A stretch of 64,000 nucleotides of DNA from Halodurantibacterium daqingensis. Lineage in GTDB: Bacteria; Pseudomonadota; Alphaproteobacteria; Rhodobacterales; Rhodobacteraceae. The stretch is taken from NCBI RefSeq assembly GCF_042666235.1, contig NZ_JBHTFQ010000003.1, forward strand, positions 186,001 to 250,000. Direction: 5' to 3'. Made by a program: the position numbers and the translations under genes. Of the stretch, positions 53,126-61,096 are shown in pieces (position 1 is the first letter of the stretch; every line of letters starts with the position of its first letter). The notes beneath the pieces were generated by a model. The model had not been told where the DNA came from. It worked only from the letters and a program-made list of their open reading frames with translations, and did no database searches.

Positions 53126-53647
53126 ATGGCCGCCAGTGAAACCCACCATACCTTGCCGCTGCCCGGCTTCGATGCGCCGGTGCGCCTGCTTGCGGTCGTG
53201 GCGCCCTACTACAAGGACATCGCCGATGCGCTGGTTGCGGGGGCACGCGCCACGGCCGAGGCTGCGGGTGCCGAACTGGATATCGTCGAGGTTCCCGGGG
53301 CGCTGGAAATCCCGACCGCGGTGCGCCTTGCGCATGGCATGGCTGATTACCACGGCTACGTCGCGCTGGGCTGCGTGATCCGTGGCGAGACGACGCATTA
53401 CGATACCGTCTGCAATGACAGCAGCCGCGCGCTGACGCTGCTGGGCCTTGACGGCGCCTGCATCGGCAATGGAATTCTGACGGTTGAAAACCGGGATCAG
53501 GCGGTGGTCCGTGCCGATCCGCAGGGGCAGAACAAGGGCGGCGGCGCGGCCGCGGCGGCCTTGCATCTGGTCGCGCTGTCGCGCAAATGGGGCCGCGCGA
53601 CCAAGGGAATCGGCTTTCTGGGCGCAAAGACAGGCGACAAGGGATAG
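53126..53647 (+). CDS. ribH: 6,7-dimethyl-8-ribityllumazine synthase
   Basis: Condenses DHBP with the ribitylamino-uracil; 173 residues. The substrate-binding signature VEVPGALEIPTAVRLA and the conserved LGCVIRGETTHYDTVCND with its catalytic histidine are present. The C-terminal NKGGGAAAAALHLVALSRKW is standard. A longer N-terminus (ASETHHTLPLPGFDAP) than in E. coli is usual for Rhodobacterales. It lies between ribB and nusB with short gaps (4 and 7 nt). Probably a pentameric or 60-mer assembly, as in the family. Confidence 0.97.
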   Translation: MAASETHHTLPLPGFDAPVRLLAVVAPYYKDIADALVAGARATAEAAGAELDIVEVPGALEIPTAVRLAHGMADYHGYVALGCVIRGETTHYDTVCNDSSRALTLLGLDGACIGNGILTVENRDQAVVRADPQGQNKGGGAAAAALHLVALSRKWGRATKGIGFLGAKTGDKG

Positions 53648-53654
53648 CAGGCCG

Positions 53655-54119
53655 ATGACCACCACCCAAGACAAACGACAGATGCGCTCGGCGGCGCGGC
53701 TTTATGCGGTGCAGGCGCTGTTCCAGATGGAGGCGTCCGGTCAGACCGTCGATCTGGTCCGGCGCGAGTTCGAGAGCTGGCGCATGGGCACGGTCTATGA
53801 CGGCGAGGAAATGGCCGAGGGCGACGTCCCCCTGTTTCGCCGCATCGTCGAGGATGCCGTCAACCATCAGGCGCGCATCGACCAGATGACCGATCGGGCC
53901 TTGGTGGCCAAATGGCCGATCGACCGGATAGATCCGACGTTGCGTGCCCTGTTCCGCGCCGCCGGCGCCGAACTGGTCGACCGGTCCACCCCGCCCAAGG
54001 TCGTAATCAACGAATTCGTTGATATTGCCAAAGCTTTCTTCCCCGAGGGGCGGGAGGCGCGGTTCGTGAATGCAGTGCTTGACCACATGGCCCGTGAAGC
54101 ACGGCCCGAGTCCTTCTGA
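53655..54119 (+). CDS. nusB: Transcription antitermination factor NusB
   Basis: Binds boxA of rRNA leaders with NusE and supports antitermination; 154 residues with ATG at 53655. The protein is all helical, with RSAARLYAVQALFQMEASGQ at the start, DPTLRALFRAAGAELVDRS and KVVINEFVDIAKAFFPEG, then RFVNAVLDHMA near the end, all typical. The ribH-nusB pairing is widely conserved. The upstream in-frame extension overlaps ribH and was rejected. After it, a small membrane-protein gene begins following a 113-nt gap. Confidence 0.96.
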   Translation: MTTTQDKRQMRSAARLYAVQALFQMEASGQTVDLVRREFESWRMGTVYDGEEMAEGDVPLFRRIVEDAVNHQARIDQMTDRALVAKWPIDRIDPTLRALFRAAGAELVDRSTPPKVVINEFVDIAKAFFPEGREARFVNAVLDHMAREARPESF

Positions 54120-54232
54120 AGGTCGGCGGGATTTCGCCCACGACAGCCGGGCATCGCGCGGGGCCGGGCACATTCGGGCTTGTGCAGGGTTCTGGCCGGA
54201 CTACCCTTGAAACATCTTCAGGAGGTGCGGCC

Positions 54233-54544
54233 ATGCCCCCGCTCATAAGGCTCTATATCACCCAGATCATCATCGGCACCTGGCTTGCCATCTGCTTTGT
54301 GGCGCTGCTGCTGGTGGTCAACGTCGGCAATCTGCGTCATCTCGTGTTCAGCAGCACCGATGGCTGGCTGGGACTGGGACTGCTGGTTTTCGCCAATGCC
54401 GTTGTCTTTTCCGGCGTTCAGTTCGGTATCGCTGTCATGCGGCTGGCCGAACCGCCGGCAGATGGCGGATCGGGACACCGGCTGCGGCAGTGGATTGCAA
54501 TTCCCGTGCGTGCCGGCCGCGACGATCGTGCGCTGCGCCGCTAG
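54233..54544 (+). CDS. Small membrane protein, two helices
   Basis: A 103-residue protein with AGGAGG 7 nt before the ATG at 54233. Two transmembrane helices are evident, about 9-31 (IIIGTWLAICFVALLLVV) and 45-67 (LGLGLLVFANAVVFSGVQF). A short, basic C-terminal tail follows (RQWIAIPVRAGRDDRALRR). No catalytic motif is visible. It lies on the same strand between nusB and a LysR-type gene, and could share a transcript with either. I do not recognise a named family; the call rests on the strong RBS and membrane pattern. Confidence 0.65.
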   Translation: MPPLIRLYITQIIIGTWLAICFVALLLVVNVGNLRHLVFSSTDGWLGLGLLVFANAVVFSGVQFGIAVMRLAEPPADGGSGHRLRQWIAIPVRAGRDDRALRR

Positions 54545-54609
54545 GTGAAGCGCCCTGATCCGAAACGCCAGCCTGCGGCCCGCTGTCGCAGCGGGTTGTA
54601 ACCAGAAGC

Positions 54610-55491
54610 ATGGACTTCTCGCTTATCCGAACCTTCCTAGAGGTCGCCGCGACCGGCTCTTTCGCGGCCGCTTCGGACCGGCTTTTCGTTACTCAATCGG
54701 CCGTGAGCCTGCGGGTGCAGAGGCTGGAGGACCAGCTTGGCCGTCCGCTGTTCTTGCGTTCCAAATCAGGGGTTGAACTTACGGCTGCCGGGCGGGATTT
54801 CGAGGGCCACGCCGTTGCCCTTCTGCGCGCCTGGGAAGAAGCGCGCCAGCAGATCGCCGTGCCGGAAGGATTCAGCCGTAGCCTGGTGATGGGGGGCGAG
54901 CTCTCGCTTTGGCCGCGGCTCGGGTTTGGCTGGATGACACGATTGCGCGCGGCCCTGGGCGATCTTTCGCTGCGCGCCGAGATCGGAACCGCAGATCAGT
55001 TGAGCCGCGCCATGGCCGAAGGTGTGATGCAGGTCGCGCTCATGTCGACGCCGACCCTGCGGCCGGGGCTTGGCGCCCGCAAGATCCTGGATGAAGAACT
55101 GGTTCTGGTCGCGCCCTGGTCCGAAGCACGGCGCGAAACGCTGGCCGACCGCTATGCCTATATCGACTGGGGCAGCGACTTCCTTCATTTCCATGGCCAG
55201 AACCTGCCCGAGCTTACACATCGGGGCCTGACGCTCGATCTGGGCATTCTGTCCGAGCGTTTCGTGACGCAGGCAGGCGTTGCGGCGTATCTGCCAGCGC
55301 GCACCGTGGCACCCCGGCTGGCCGAGGGGGTTCTGCATCTTGTGCCCGACGCGCCGACCTTTCCCTATCCCGTCTGGTATGTGTGGCGCGAGGATCTTGA
55401 TCCGGCCCTGGCTGATGTTGCAGAAAAGATACTCCTGTCCCTTTCCCGGGCGCTCTCGCAGGAGATCAGCGAGACGATCGAGCAGATCTGA
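54610..55491 (+). CDS. LysR family transcriptional regulator
   Basis: A 293-residue LysR regulator. The winged HTH is at residues about 3-60: RTFLEVAATGSFAAASDRLF with QSAVSLRVQRLEDQLG as recognition helix and LFLRSKSGVELTAAG in the wing. The effector domain follows (about 90-285), with a LSRAMAEGVMQVALM core; residues LGFGWMTRLRAALGDL fit the family. Targets are unknown. The DUF481 gene begins 252 nt downstream on the same strand; no divergent gene is present. The region between has two hairpins and the short palindrome GAGTAATACTC (55629-55639), which could be an operator for the next gene. Confidence 0.92.
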   Translation: MDFSLIRTFLEVAATGSFAAASDRLFVTQSAVSLRVQRLEDQLGRPLFLRSKSGVELTAAGRDFEGHAVALLRAWEEARQQIAVPEGFSRSLVMGGELSLWPRLGFGWMTRLRAALGDLSLRAEIGTADQLSRAMAEGVMQVALMSTPTLRPGLGARKILDEELVLVAPWSEARRETLADRYAYIDWGSDFLHFHGQNLPELTHRGLTLDLGILSERFVTQAGVAAYLPARTVAPRLAEGVLHLVPDAPTFPYPVWYVWREDLDPALADVAEKILLSLSRALSQEISETIEQI

Positions 55492-55743
55492 TGCGGCGTT
55501 GCGGCAACACTCCTCTCCTGCTGCTCCGGGCAGCAGAAACGACCTCCTCCAAGTCTCTGTAACGAAACGCGTTCCGCGTCCGGTCGTGCATGGGGCGCCA
55601 TGCGCCTCCGTCAAGGGAATCCCGGCTCGAGTAATACTCATGTCACGGTTGAGCATTCCCAATTTCAGGTTGTTCTGCACCGCGGTTAGATGGATCAGCA
55701 CTCGGCATTTTGCCGAAGAGATCTACGCTTGAAAGGACAAGCC

Positions 55744-56574
55744 ATGAAGCAATCCGTGAAACTTGCCGCAGCTTCCGCCCTGACGCTGGCGCTTGCCGGC
55801 ACGTCGGCCATGGCGCAAACCACGATCACCGGGATCCAGCAGCTGGATGACCAGATCGACGACGTGCAGATCCAGGCGCAGCGCGACCTGGAGCGGGCCG
55901 GCGACCGCGCGCGCTTTGGCCAGCCGGGGGTCGGCGCTGATGGCTGGACCGGCTCGGTGGCGCTGACATTCTCGGGCAATACCGGGAATACCGAAACCCA
56001 GGATCTGGCGCTTGCCGGACGGTTCGGGCTGGTCGATGGCCCCTGGAGCCACACTTTCGGCTTTGGCCTTGAATACGGCGAGGACAACAACTCGACCACC
56101 AAGGAGAAGGCCTTTGCGATCATCGACAGCAACTATTCGCTGACGCCCGAGTTCTATGTCTTCGGCCTCGGCCGCTGGGAACGCGACAACTTCGCCGACA
56201 CCCGCGACGCCTTCGTGGGGATTGGCCCCGGCTACCGGATCATCAACACGCCGGATGTTGCCTGGCGGGTCCAGGCTGGCCCCGGCTGGCGGTCGAACCG
56301 CACGGGCGATGCACGCACGGATGAGGTTGCATTGATCGCCTCTTCGCGGCTGTTCTTCCGGGTCAATGAGGGAGTGTTCATCACCAACGACACCGATGTG
56401 CTGCATTCGGATGTGAACACGCTCACCACCAATGACCTCGGCCTCAACGTCGCGATGACCGAGGGCCTTGCCACCCGGATCAGCCTGCGCACCGACTACA
56501 ACACCGATCCGGCACCCGATCGTCGCAATACCGACAACACGATCGGTGTCTCGCTGGTCTACAGCTTCCGCTAG
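55744..56574 (+). CDS. DUF481 outer-membrane protein
   Basis: A 276-residue beta-barrel protein of the DUF481 (YdiY-like) group. ATG at 55744 has AAAGGA 7 nt upstream and gives a signal peptide (residues 1-24, ending SAMAQ). After a short coiled segment (QLDDQIDDVQIQAQRDLERA), the barrel begins with GSVALTFSGNTGNTETQDLA, the typical salt-induced outer-membrane motif, and ends NTIGVSLVYSFR, with a terminal Phe-Arg strand. E. coli YdiY is acid-induced; the function is unknown. It precedes a candidate terminator. Confidence 0.85.
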   Translation: MKQSVKLAAASALTLALAGTSAMAQTTITGIQQLDDQIDDVQIQAQRDLERAGDRARFGQPGVGADGWTGSVALTFSGNTGNTETQDLALAGRFGLVDGPWSHTFGFGLEYGEDNNSTTKEKAFAIIDSNYSLTPEFYVFGLGRWERDNFADTRDAFVGIGPGYRIINTPDVAWRVQAGPGWRSNRTGDARTDEVALIASSRLFFRVNEGVFITNDTDVLHSDVNTLTTNDLGLNVAMTEGLATRISLRTDYNTDPAPDRRNTDNTIGVSLVYSFR

Positions 56575-56612
56575 GGCCGGGGCGGCATAGGGCGCGCATG
56601 CGCCGGATAACT

Positions 56613-56638
56613 GGGCGCGGCCGTGGGTCGCGCCCTTT
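56613..56638 (+). terminator. Candidate terminator of the DUF481 gene
   Basis: GGGCGCG (56613-56619) pairs with CGCGCCC (56629-56635), loop of 9 nt, followed by only TTT. It starts 38 nt after the stop. The short U tract makes it a moderate candidate. Confidence 0.55.
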
Positions 56639-56910
56639 GCAATGAGAAGGAAGGGTGACGGGCCCGCAGCGACCGTGGGTGCGTGTATTTTCCCGAGAGC
56701 CTGACTAATCAGGTGGGCGCCAGATACCAAGGCCAGGACCCTGGCAGAGCCAGCCCCCTCGGAAATGCTTATCGGCCACTGGAAAAGTGCCCCGCACGAG
56801 AAGAGCAGAACCCGTCGAGTCCGACATAGTGCCACGCCGCCCCGGCTTCAAGGAGCAAGGCCGGTGATGCTGGGGGTTGCGGAGTGTTCGCCTTTCGTTC
56901 ATAGTAAGGC
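56639..56910 (+). other. Unassigned interval before mmcB
   Basis: No gene is supported here. A small CCTGACTAATCAGG hairpin begins at 56700 and further short stems follow. On the minus strand a 40-codon frame (56705-56827) begins MSDSTGSALLVRGTFPVADK and contains an aromatic/Gly-rich end; it lacks a ribosome binding site and I could not name it. It may be a relic or part of a structured RNA; evidence is weak either way. Confidence 0.35.
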
Positions 56911-57387
56911 ATGGTGTCAACCCTGCATGCCCCGCCCGACGTTGCGGCGCCCCTTGCCCCCGGCCAGTTGCTGGCGCGGGGGGTTTGCCGGCTGCTTGCA
57001 AGCCATGATTTCGCGTCGCTGACCGAGGTAGCGCCAGCACCGGGCCTGAGGGTCGATGTCATGGCCTTGGGGCCGAAGGGCGAAATCTGGGTCATCGAGT
57101 GCAAGTCAAGCCGCGCCGATTTCACCTCGGACCGCAAGTGGACGGGCTATCTGGAGTGGTGCGACCGGTTTTTCTGGGCCGTCGATGCCGATTTCCCGTC
57201 CGAACTGCTTCCGCTTGAGACGGGCATGATTCTTGCCGATCCCTATAGCGCCGAGATCCAGAGGATGCCGACCGAAAGCCGACTTGCGCCGGCGCGCAGG
57301 CGGGTGCTTACACAGCTTTTTGCCCGACAGGCCGCGCGCCGCCTGTTGCTGCTGCGCGATCCGCAGTTCAGCGTTTTTTCTTCCTGA
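56911..57387 (+). CDS. mmcB: MmcB family DNA repair protein
   Basis: A 158-residue protein of the MmcB family known from Caulobacter, where the gene is induced by mitomycin C damage. It has a restriction-endonuclease-like fold: APGLRVDVMALGPKGEIWVI followed by ECKSSRADFTSDRKW carries a D...E-x-K nuclease-type motif, then GYLEWCDRFFWAVD and LADPYSAEI. The C-terminus is helical and basic (QLFARQAARRLLLLRDP). ATG at 56911 is the only good start. Its 3' end overlaps by 20 nt a small gene on the opposite strand. The repair role is by family. Confidence 0.85.
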   Translation: MVSTLHAPPDVAAPLAPGQLLARGVCRLLASHDFASLTEVAPAPGLRVDVMALGPKGEIWVIECKSSRADFTSDRKWTGYLEWCDRFFWAVDADFPSELLPLETGMILADPYSAEIQRMPTESRLAPARRRVLTQLFARQAARRLLLLRDPQFSVFSS

Positions 57388-57586
57388 CCCCGTCCGCCGA
57401 GGGGTCGATGGCCCGGGCGCGGCTGGCGGCGGCGCGAAGCTCTTCCGCAATTTCCTCGGCCTCGTCGGGGCTGAAATCCAGCGGAAGATCGATGCCGTCA
57501 CCCTCGACATAGATGCGGACCATGCCCAATGTGGTGGGGCCGATCTGAAGATTTGCGGCCGTGTCGCTTTGCTTGTCGATGCCCAT
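57368..57586 (-). CDS. Small conserved protein (DUF6324-like)
   Basis: A 72-residue acidic protein with a GGAGAG ribosome binding site 6 nt before its ATG at 57586. It starts GIDKQSDTAANLQIGPTTLG and MVRIYVEGDGIDLPLDFSPD, then an amphipathic helix DEAEEIAEELRAAASRARA and a basic tail. I recall near-identical short proteins in Rhodobacteraceae under DUF6324; function unknown. It converges on mmcB with a 20-nt overlap and lies about 100 nt from tRNA-His. The strong conservation in memory and the good RBS support a real gene. Confidence 0.75.
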   Translation of the reverse strand: MGIDKQSDTAANLQIGPTTLGMVRIYVEGDGIDLPLDFSPDEAEEIAEELRAAASRARAIDPSADGVRKKKR

Positions 57587-57688
57587 GTGATCTCTCCTTG
57601 ACGGGGGCGAGGCTTACGCCGCTTTCGGCGCGTTTTCAAGCGCGGGCCTCTTGCAATCCGATTCAGCGGGCGGTAAATGACGGCCAGT

Positions 57689-57765
57689 GCCGCCTTAGCT
57701 CAGTAGGTTAGAGCACCAGATTGTGGATCTGGGGGTCCCCCGTTCGAGCCGGGGAGGCGGTACCA
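57689..57765 (+). tRNA. tRNA-His(GUG), without encoded G-1
   Basis: Acceptor stem GCCGCCT (57689-57695) pairs with AGGCGGT (57755-57761); base 73 is A (57762), and CCA is encoded at 57763-57765. The anticodon stem CCAGA/TCTGG encloses TTGTGGA, giving anticodon GTG at 57722-57724. Unlike canonical tRNA-His, position -1 is T (57688), not G, and the discriminator is A, not C. This matches the known group of Alphaproteobacteria whose HisRS recognises a G-1-less tRNA with A73. Confidence 0.97.
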
Positions 57766-58029
57766 TGAAGTCGGCCCGTGCTGACTTTCTCGCCCCGCGC
57801 GTGCAAGTCTTCTACGTCGCGATTCCTCCCCTACCTGCGCGCGCGTTTTTCAGATCGACCAGGCGGAGTTCGCCGGAGTCTGCGGAGGAGGGGCACCGAG
57901 GATCGTCGTCACCGAGTGCAGGCACCGCCGTCATTCGCTGCGGATGTCATAATCCTCCGTGACATGGCCGCCGATATCGGCCGGCATCGTGAAGCGCGAA
58001 ACTCTCCACGTTGATCAGCTTCGCATCAT

Positions 58030-58502
58030 GCTGAGGTGTAAGCGTTTCCTGCCTCCTACCTTCCGGCTCTCATCCTGATCGGGTTTTTTGAACCTTGGTG
58101 ATTGTTGGAATGGATTTTCTCCACGGAGACTACATTGGAGGTTCTCCCGGTTGGCGGTCGCGGCCGTCGTAACCGGAAGTGACCTGATGAGGTGAAGGCC
58201 CGGATCGTGGCGGAGACGCTGACGCCGGGTTTGACGGTGAATGCTGTCGGGCGTCATGGTGTTCCGGCGAACCACGTTTCGGTCTGGCGCACGCTGGCGC
58301 GGAAAGGGCGGCTGGAGTCGCATCGCATCGCTCATCGAGACCTGCAAGACTAACGGCATAGAGCCCTTCGCCTATCTGAAGGCTACCCTCACGGCGATCG
58401 CCGCCGGCCATCCACAAGGCCGCCTCGACGACCTGCTGCCCTGGAACTTCAAGCCGTCAAGCTAAGCCGACAGTGGGGGCCAGCGACCGCTTACGCTGAG
58501 GT
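58030..58502 (+). mobile_element. Internally deleted IS66-family element with target duplication
   Basis: The element spans 58038-58494 (457 bp) and is flanked by identical 8-bp repeats GCTGAGGT (58030-58037 and 58495-58502), the target duplication size of IS66. Its ends read GTAAGCG...CGCTTAC, the IS66 termini, with further matching inside. Internally a TnpA remnant (KARIVAETLTPGLTVNAVG...HVSVWRTLARKG) has an in-frame TGA where Trp is expected, and is joined directly to the C-terminus of TnpC (IASLIETCKTNGIEPFAYLK ... LLPWNFKPSS, stop at 58463-58465). So tnpB and most of tnpC are deleted; the element is non-autonomous. Confidence 0.9.
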
Positions 58503-58745
58503 CAGCCTCGCCGCTGATGAAACCTGTCCTCTCGACCGCATCGAAGCGCACAGGGGATTTCATCGATCCAGCACATGCCGTACGGGGCCCGACGCCGGCG
58601 CTGGCGCGTTCGCGAGGGAAGATCGGTGCTATCGCCGGCATGCCGCACGGGCTTGGTGCGCGCCCCTTTTCTCGGCTTGGAGGGCGCGTGGTGCCCGCCT
58701 TCGCGCAGCTTCTGCACCCCGGTCCCCTTCGCAACCGCGACAGGA
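58503..58745 (-). pseudogene. Possible decayed gene next to the IS66 relic
   Basis: The flanks of the IS (57766-58029 and 58503-58745) carry no intact gene. On the minus strand the right flank reads VAVAKGTGVQKLREGGHHAP, SKPRKGARTKPVRH, and in a shifted frame CWIDEIPCALRCG. On the left flank the minus strand gives FTMPADIGGHVTEDYDIRSE and a stop. These pieces look like a gene broken by frameshifts and by the IS, but I cannot name it. Chance cannot be excluded. Confidence 0.25.
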
Positions 58746-59774
58746 TCAATCCTCTGTCGAGGGTGGCACCCTCACTTCCGTAAGGGCGCGGTCGATCAGG
58801 TCAAGCCCGGCACCTGGACGATGTGCGCCTTCCGACAGAATGCGGCGCCAGCTGCGTGCGCCGGGACGCCCTGCGAAAAGGCCAAGCATGTGGCGCGTGA
58901 CGGCATGAAGGCGGCCGCCCCTGGCAAGGTGGTCGGCAATATAGGGCCGCATCGCTTCAAGTGCGGCAAAGGCGCCCGGCCCAGGGGCAGCGCCGAAGAT
59001 CCGCTCGTCGGCCTCGGCCAGGACAGAGGCGGGGGCGTGATAGGCGGCGCGCCCGATCATCACGCCGTCAAGTCCCTCGGCCAGCAGCGCCTCGGCGCTT
59101 TCAAGCGTGGCGACGCCGCCGTTGATCGAGATATGCAGATCCGGGAAGGCGCGCTTCATCGCGATCACCAGCGGGTAGTCAAGCGGCGGGATATCGCGGT
59201 TTTCCTTGGGGCTCAGCCCTTGCAGCCAGGCCTTGCGGGCGTGAATGATGACTCTGCGCACGCCTGCGGCACGCACAGTGTCGAGGAAGGTGGGCAATGC
59301 CTCCTCGGGCCTCTGATCATCGACGCCGATCCGGCATTTGACAGTGACCTCGGCCTCGCCCGCCGCTTCCTGCATGGCACGGACGCAGTCCGCAACGAGG
59401 GCGGGGCGTTCCATCAGAACCGCACCGAAGCAGCCCGATTGCACGCGATCCGAGGGGCATCCGACATTGAGATTGTATTCGTCATAGCCCCAGTCGCGCG
59501 CGATCTGCACCGCGCGAAGCAGCTCGTCCGGGTCTGACCCTCCAAGTTGAAGTGCCACAGGATGCTCGGCCGCATCGTGATCCAGCAGCTTGCTGCGGTC
59601 GCCGTGCAGAATGGCGGGTGCCGTCACCATTTCGGTGTAAAGCAGCGCCTGCCGTGACAGAAGGCGGTGCAGATAACGGCAGTGGCGGTCGGTCCAGTCC
59701 ATCATGGGGGCCACCGAAAGCCGCGCAGCCGAAGCGGCCCGGGGGCGGGAGACAGGGAGATCGTGTTCGGGCAT
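58746..59774 (-). CDS. dusA: tRNA-dihydrouridine(20/20a) synthase
   Basis: FMN-dependent reductase forming dihydrouridine at positions 20/20a of the tRNA D-loop; 342 residues. The N-terminal SVAPMMDWTDRHCRYLHRLL and YTEMVTAPAILHGDR are DusA-specific; the catalytic cysteine lies in YNLNVGCPSDRVQSGCFGA. FMN and substrate motifs VTVKCRIGVDD, IIHARKAWLQGLSPKENR and INGGVATLESAEALL follow. Start ATG 59774. It converges on the IS66 region and diverges from iolG. All key residues are present. Confidence 0.96.
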   Translation of the reverse strand: MPEHDLPVSRPRAASAARLSVAPMMDWTDRHCRYLHRLLSRQALLYTEMVTAPAILHGDRSKLLDHDAAEHPVALQLGGSDPDELLRAVQIARDWGYDEYNLNVGCPSDRVQSGCFGAVLMERPALVADCVRAMQEAAGEAEVTVKCRIGVDDQRPEEALPTFLDTVRAAGVRRVIIHARKAWLQGLSPKENRDIPPLDYPLVIAMKRAFPDLHISINGGVATLESAEALLAEGLDGVMIGRAAYHAPASVLAEADERIFGAAPGPGAFAALEAMRPYIADHLARGGRLHAVTRHMLGLFAGRPGARSWRRILSEGAHRPGAGLDLIDRALTEVRVPPSTED

Positions 59775-59956
59775 GGCGGCGGGTCCGGCGGGTTACTGCT
59801 GCGCCCATGGCGCCTGTGCGGCCCTAGCATATCTGCCCGCCGGGTGAAAGAAGGGCAGGTCCGGTGCGGGAGAGGGCCGGGGTTCTTTGACGTCCGCGTT
59901 GCGGCACGCTATCTGGCCGGCGTGGCGCGGAAATGCCGCGAGGACAAGGGGGGGCC

Positions 59957-60958
59957 ATGACGATCCGATTTGCACTTCTTGGGGCGGGCCGCATCGGTCA
60001 GGTTCATGCGAAGGCAATCACCGGCACCGCCGGCGCAAGCCTCGTGGCCGTGGCCGAGCCGCATCTTCCGCTGGCAGAAGGCATCCGTGACCGTCACGGT
60101 GCCGAGATCCGCAGCCTTGAGGAGATCGCCGCTGCCGATGATATCGATGCGGTGGTCCTGTGCACGCCTACCGACACACATGCCGACCAGATCGAGTTCT
60201 TCGCCCGCGCCGGCAAGGCCATCTTCTGCGAGAAACCGGTGGATCTGAGCCTTGATCGGGTGCGGGCCTGTCTTGAGGTGGTGCGCGCAACGGGGGCCCG
60301 GCTGATGGTGGGCTTCAACCGCCGCTTCGATCCGCATTTTCAGGCGGTGCGCGCCGCCATCGATGCAGGCCGTATTGGCGCGGTCGAGATGGTCAGCATC
60401 ACCTCGCGCGATCCCGGGCCACCGCCGGCGGATTACATTCGGGCGTCGGGCGGCATATTCCGCGACATGACGATCCATGATTTCGACATGGCGCGCTTTC
60501 TTCTGGGTGAAGACATCGAGACGGTCTTTGCAACGGCTTCGGTTCTGATCGATCCGGCGATTGCTGCGCTGGGCGATCATGACAGCGCCAGCCTGATCCT
60601 GACCACGGCGACGGGACGCCAATGCCTCATCTCGAACTCTCGTCGGGCGACCTATGGCTATGACCAGCGGATCGAGGTGCACGGCGCAGCGGGCATGATC
60701 GCCGCCGAAAACCAGCGGCCGGTTTCGATCGAGCTTGCCAATGGCGACGGATTCACGCGTCCGCCGCTGCACGATTTCTTCATGACCCGTTACACCGCGG
60801 CCTATGCGGCCGAGATTGCCGCCTTCATTGCTGCATTGCGTGCCGGAGAGGATCCGAAGCCGGGAGGCGAGGAAGGGCTGGCCGCGCTTGCGCTTGCCGA
60901 GGCGGCGCTGCGGTCCGTAGCCGAGAAACGCGCGGTGCGTGTGGACGAGATCCTCTAG
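59957..60958 (+). CDS. iolG: Inositol 2-dehydrogenase-like oxidoreductase
   Basis: A 333-residue NAD(P)-dependent Gfo/Idh/MocA oxidoreductase. The Rossmann start is FALLGAGRIGQVHAKAI, with the conserved CEKPVDLSLDRV motif and the C-terminal domain FRDMTIHDFDMARFLLGED that places catalytic Lys/Asp/His. The sequence FNRRFDPHFQAV is typical of inositol 2-dehydrogenase. Start ATG 59957 has a G-rich ribosome binding site. No other iol gene is nearby, so the actual substrate (myo-inositol or another sugar) is uncertain. Upstream to dusA is a 182-nt divergent region. Confidence 0.85.
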   Translation: MTIRFALLGAGRIGQVHAKAITGTAGASLVAVAEPHLPLAEGIRDRHGAEIRSLEEIAAADDIDAVVLCTPTDTHADQIEFFARAGKAIFCEKPVDLSLDRVRACLEVVRATGARLMVGFNRRFDPHFQAVRAAIDAGRIGAVEMVSITSRDPGPPPADYIRASGGIFRDMTIHDFDMARFLLGEDIETVFATASVLIDPAIAALGDHDSASLILTTATGRQCLISNSRRATYGYDQRIEVHGAAGMIAAENQRPVSIELANGDGFTRPPLHDFFMTRYTAAYAAEIAAFIAALRAGEDPKPGGEEGLAALALAEAALRSVAEKRAVRVDEIL

Positions 60959-61096
60959 AGATCCCGCACCGGACGGTGGCCGGGCGCCACACAGGAATAT
61001 CCCGCCGGCCCCTTGCAGGGGTCTCCGGGCACAACTAAGACTCTGGTAAGTATTCAGGCGTTAGACAGACGAACCAACATCAGGCAGGCGCATTCC

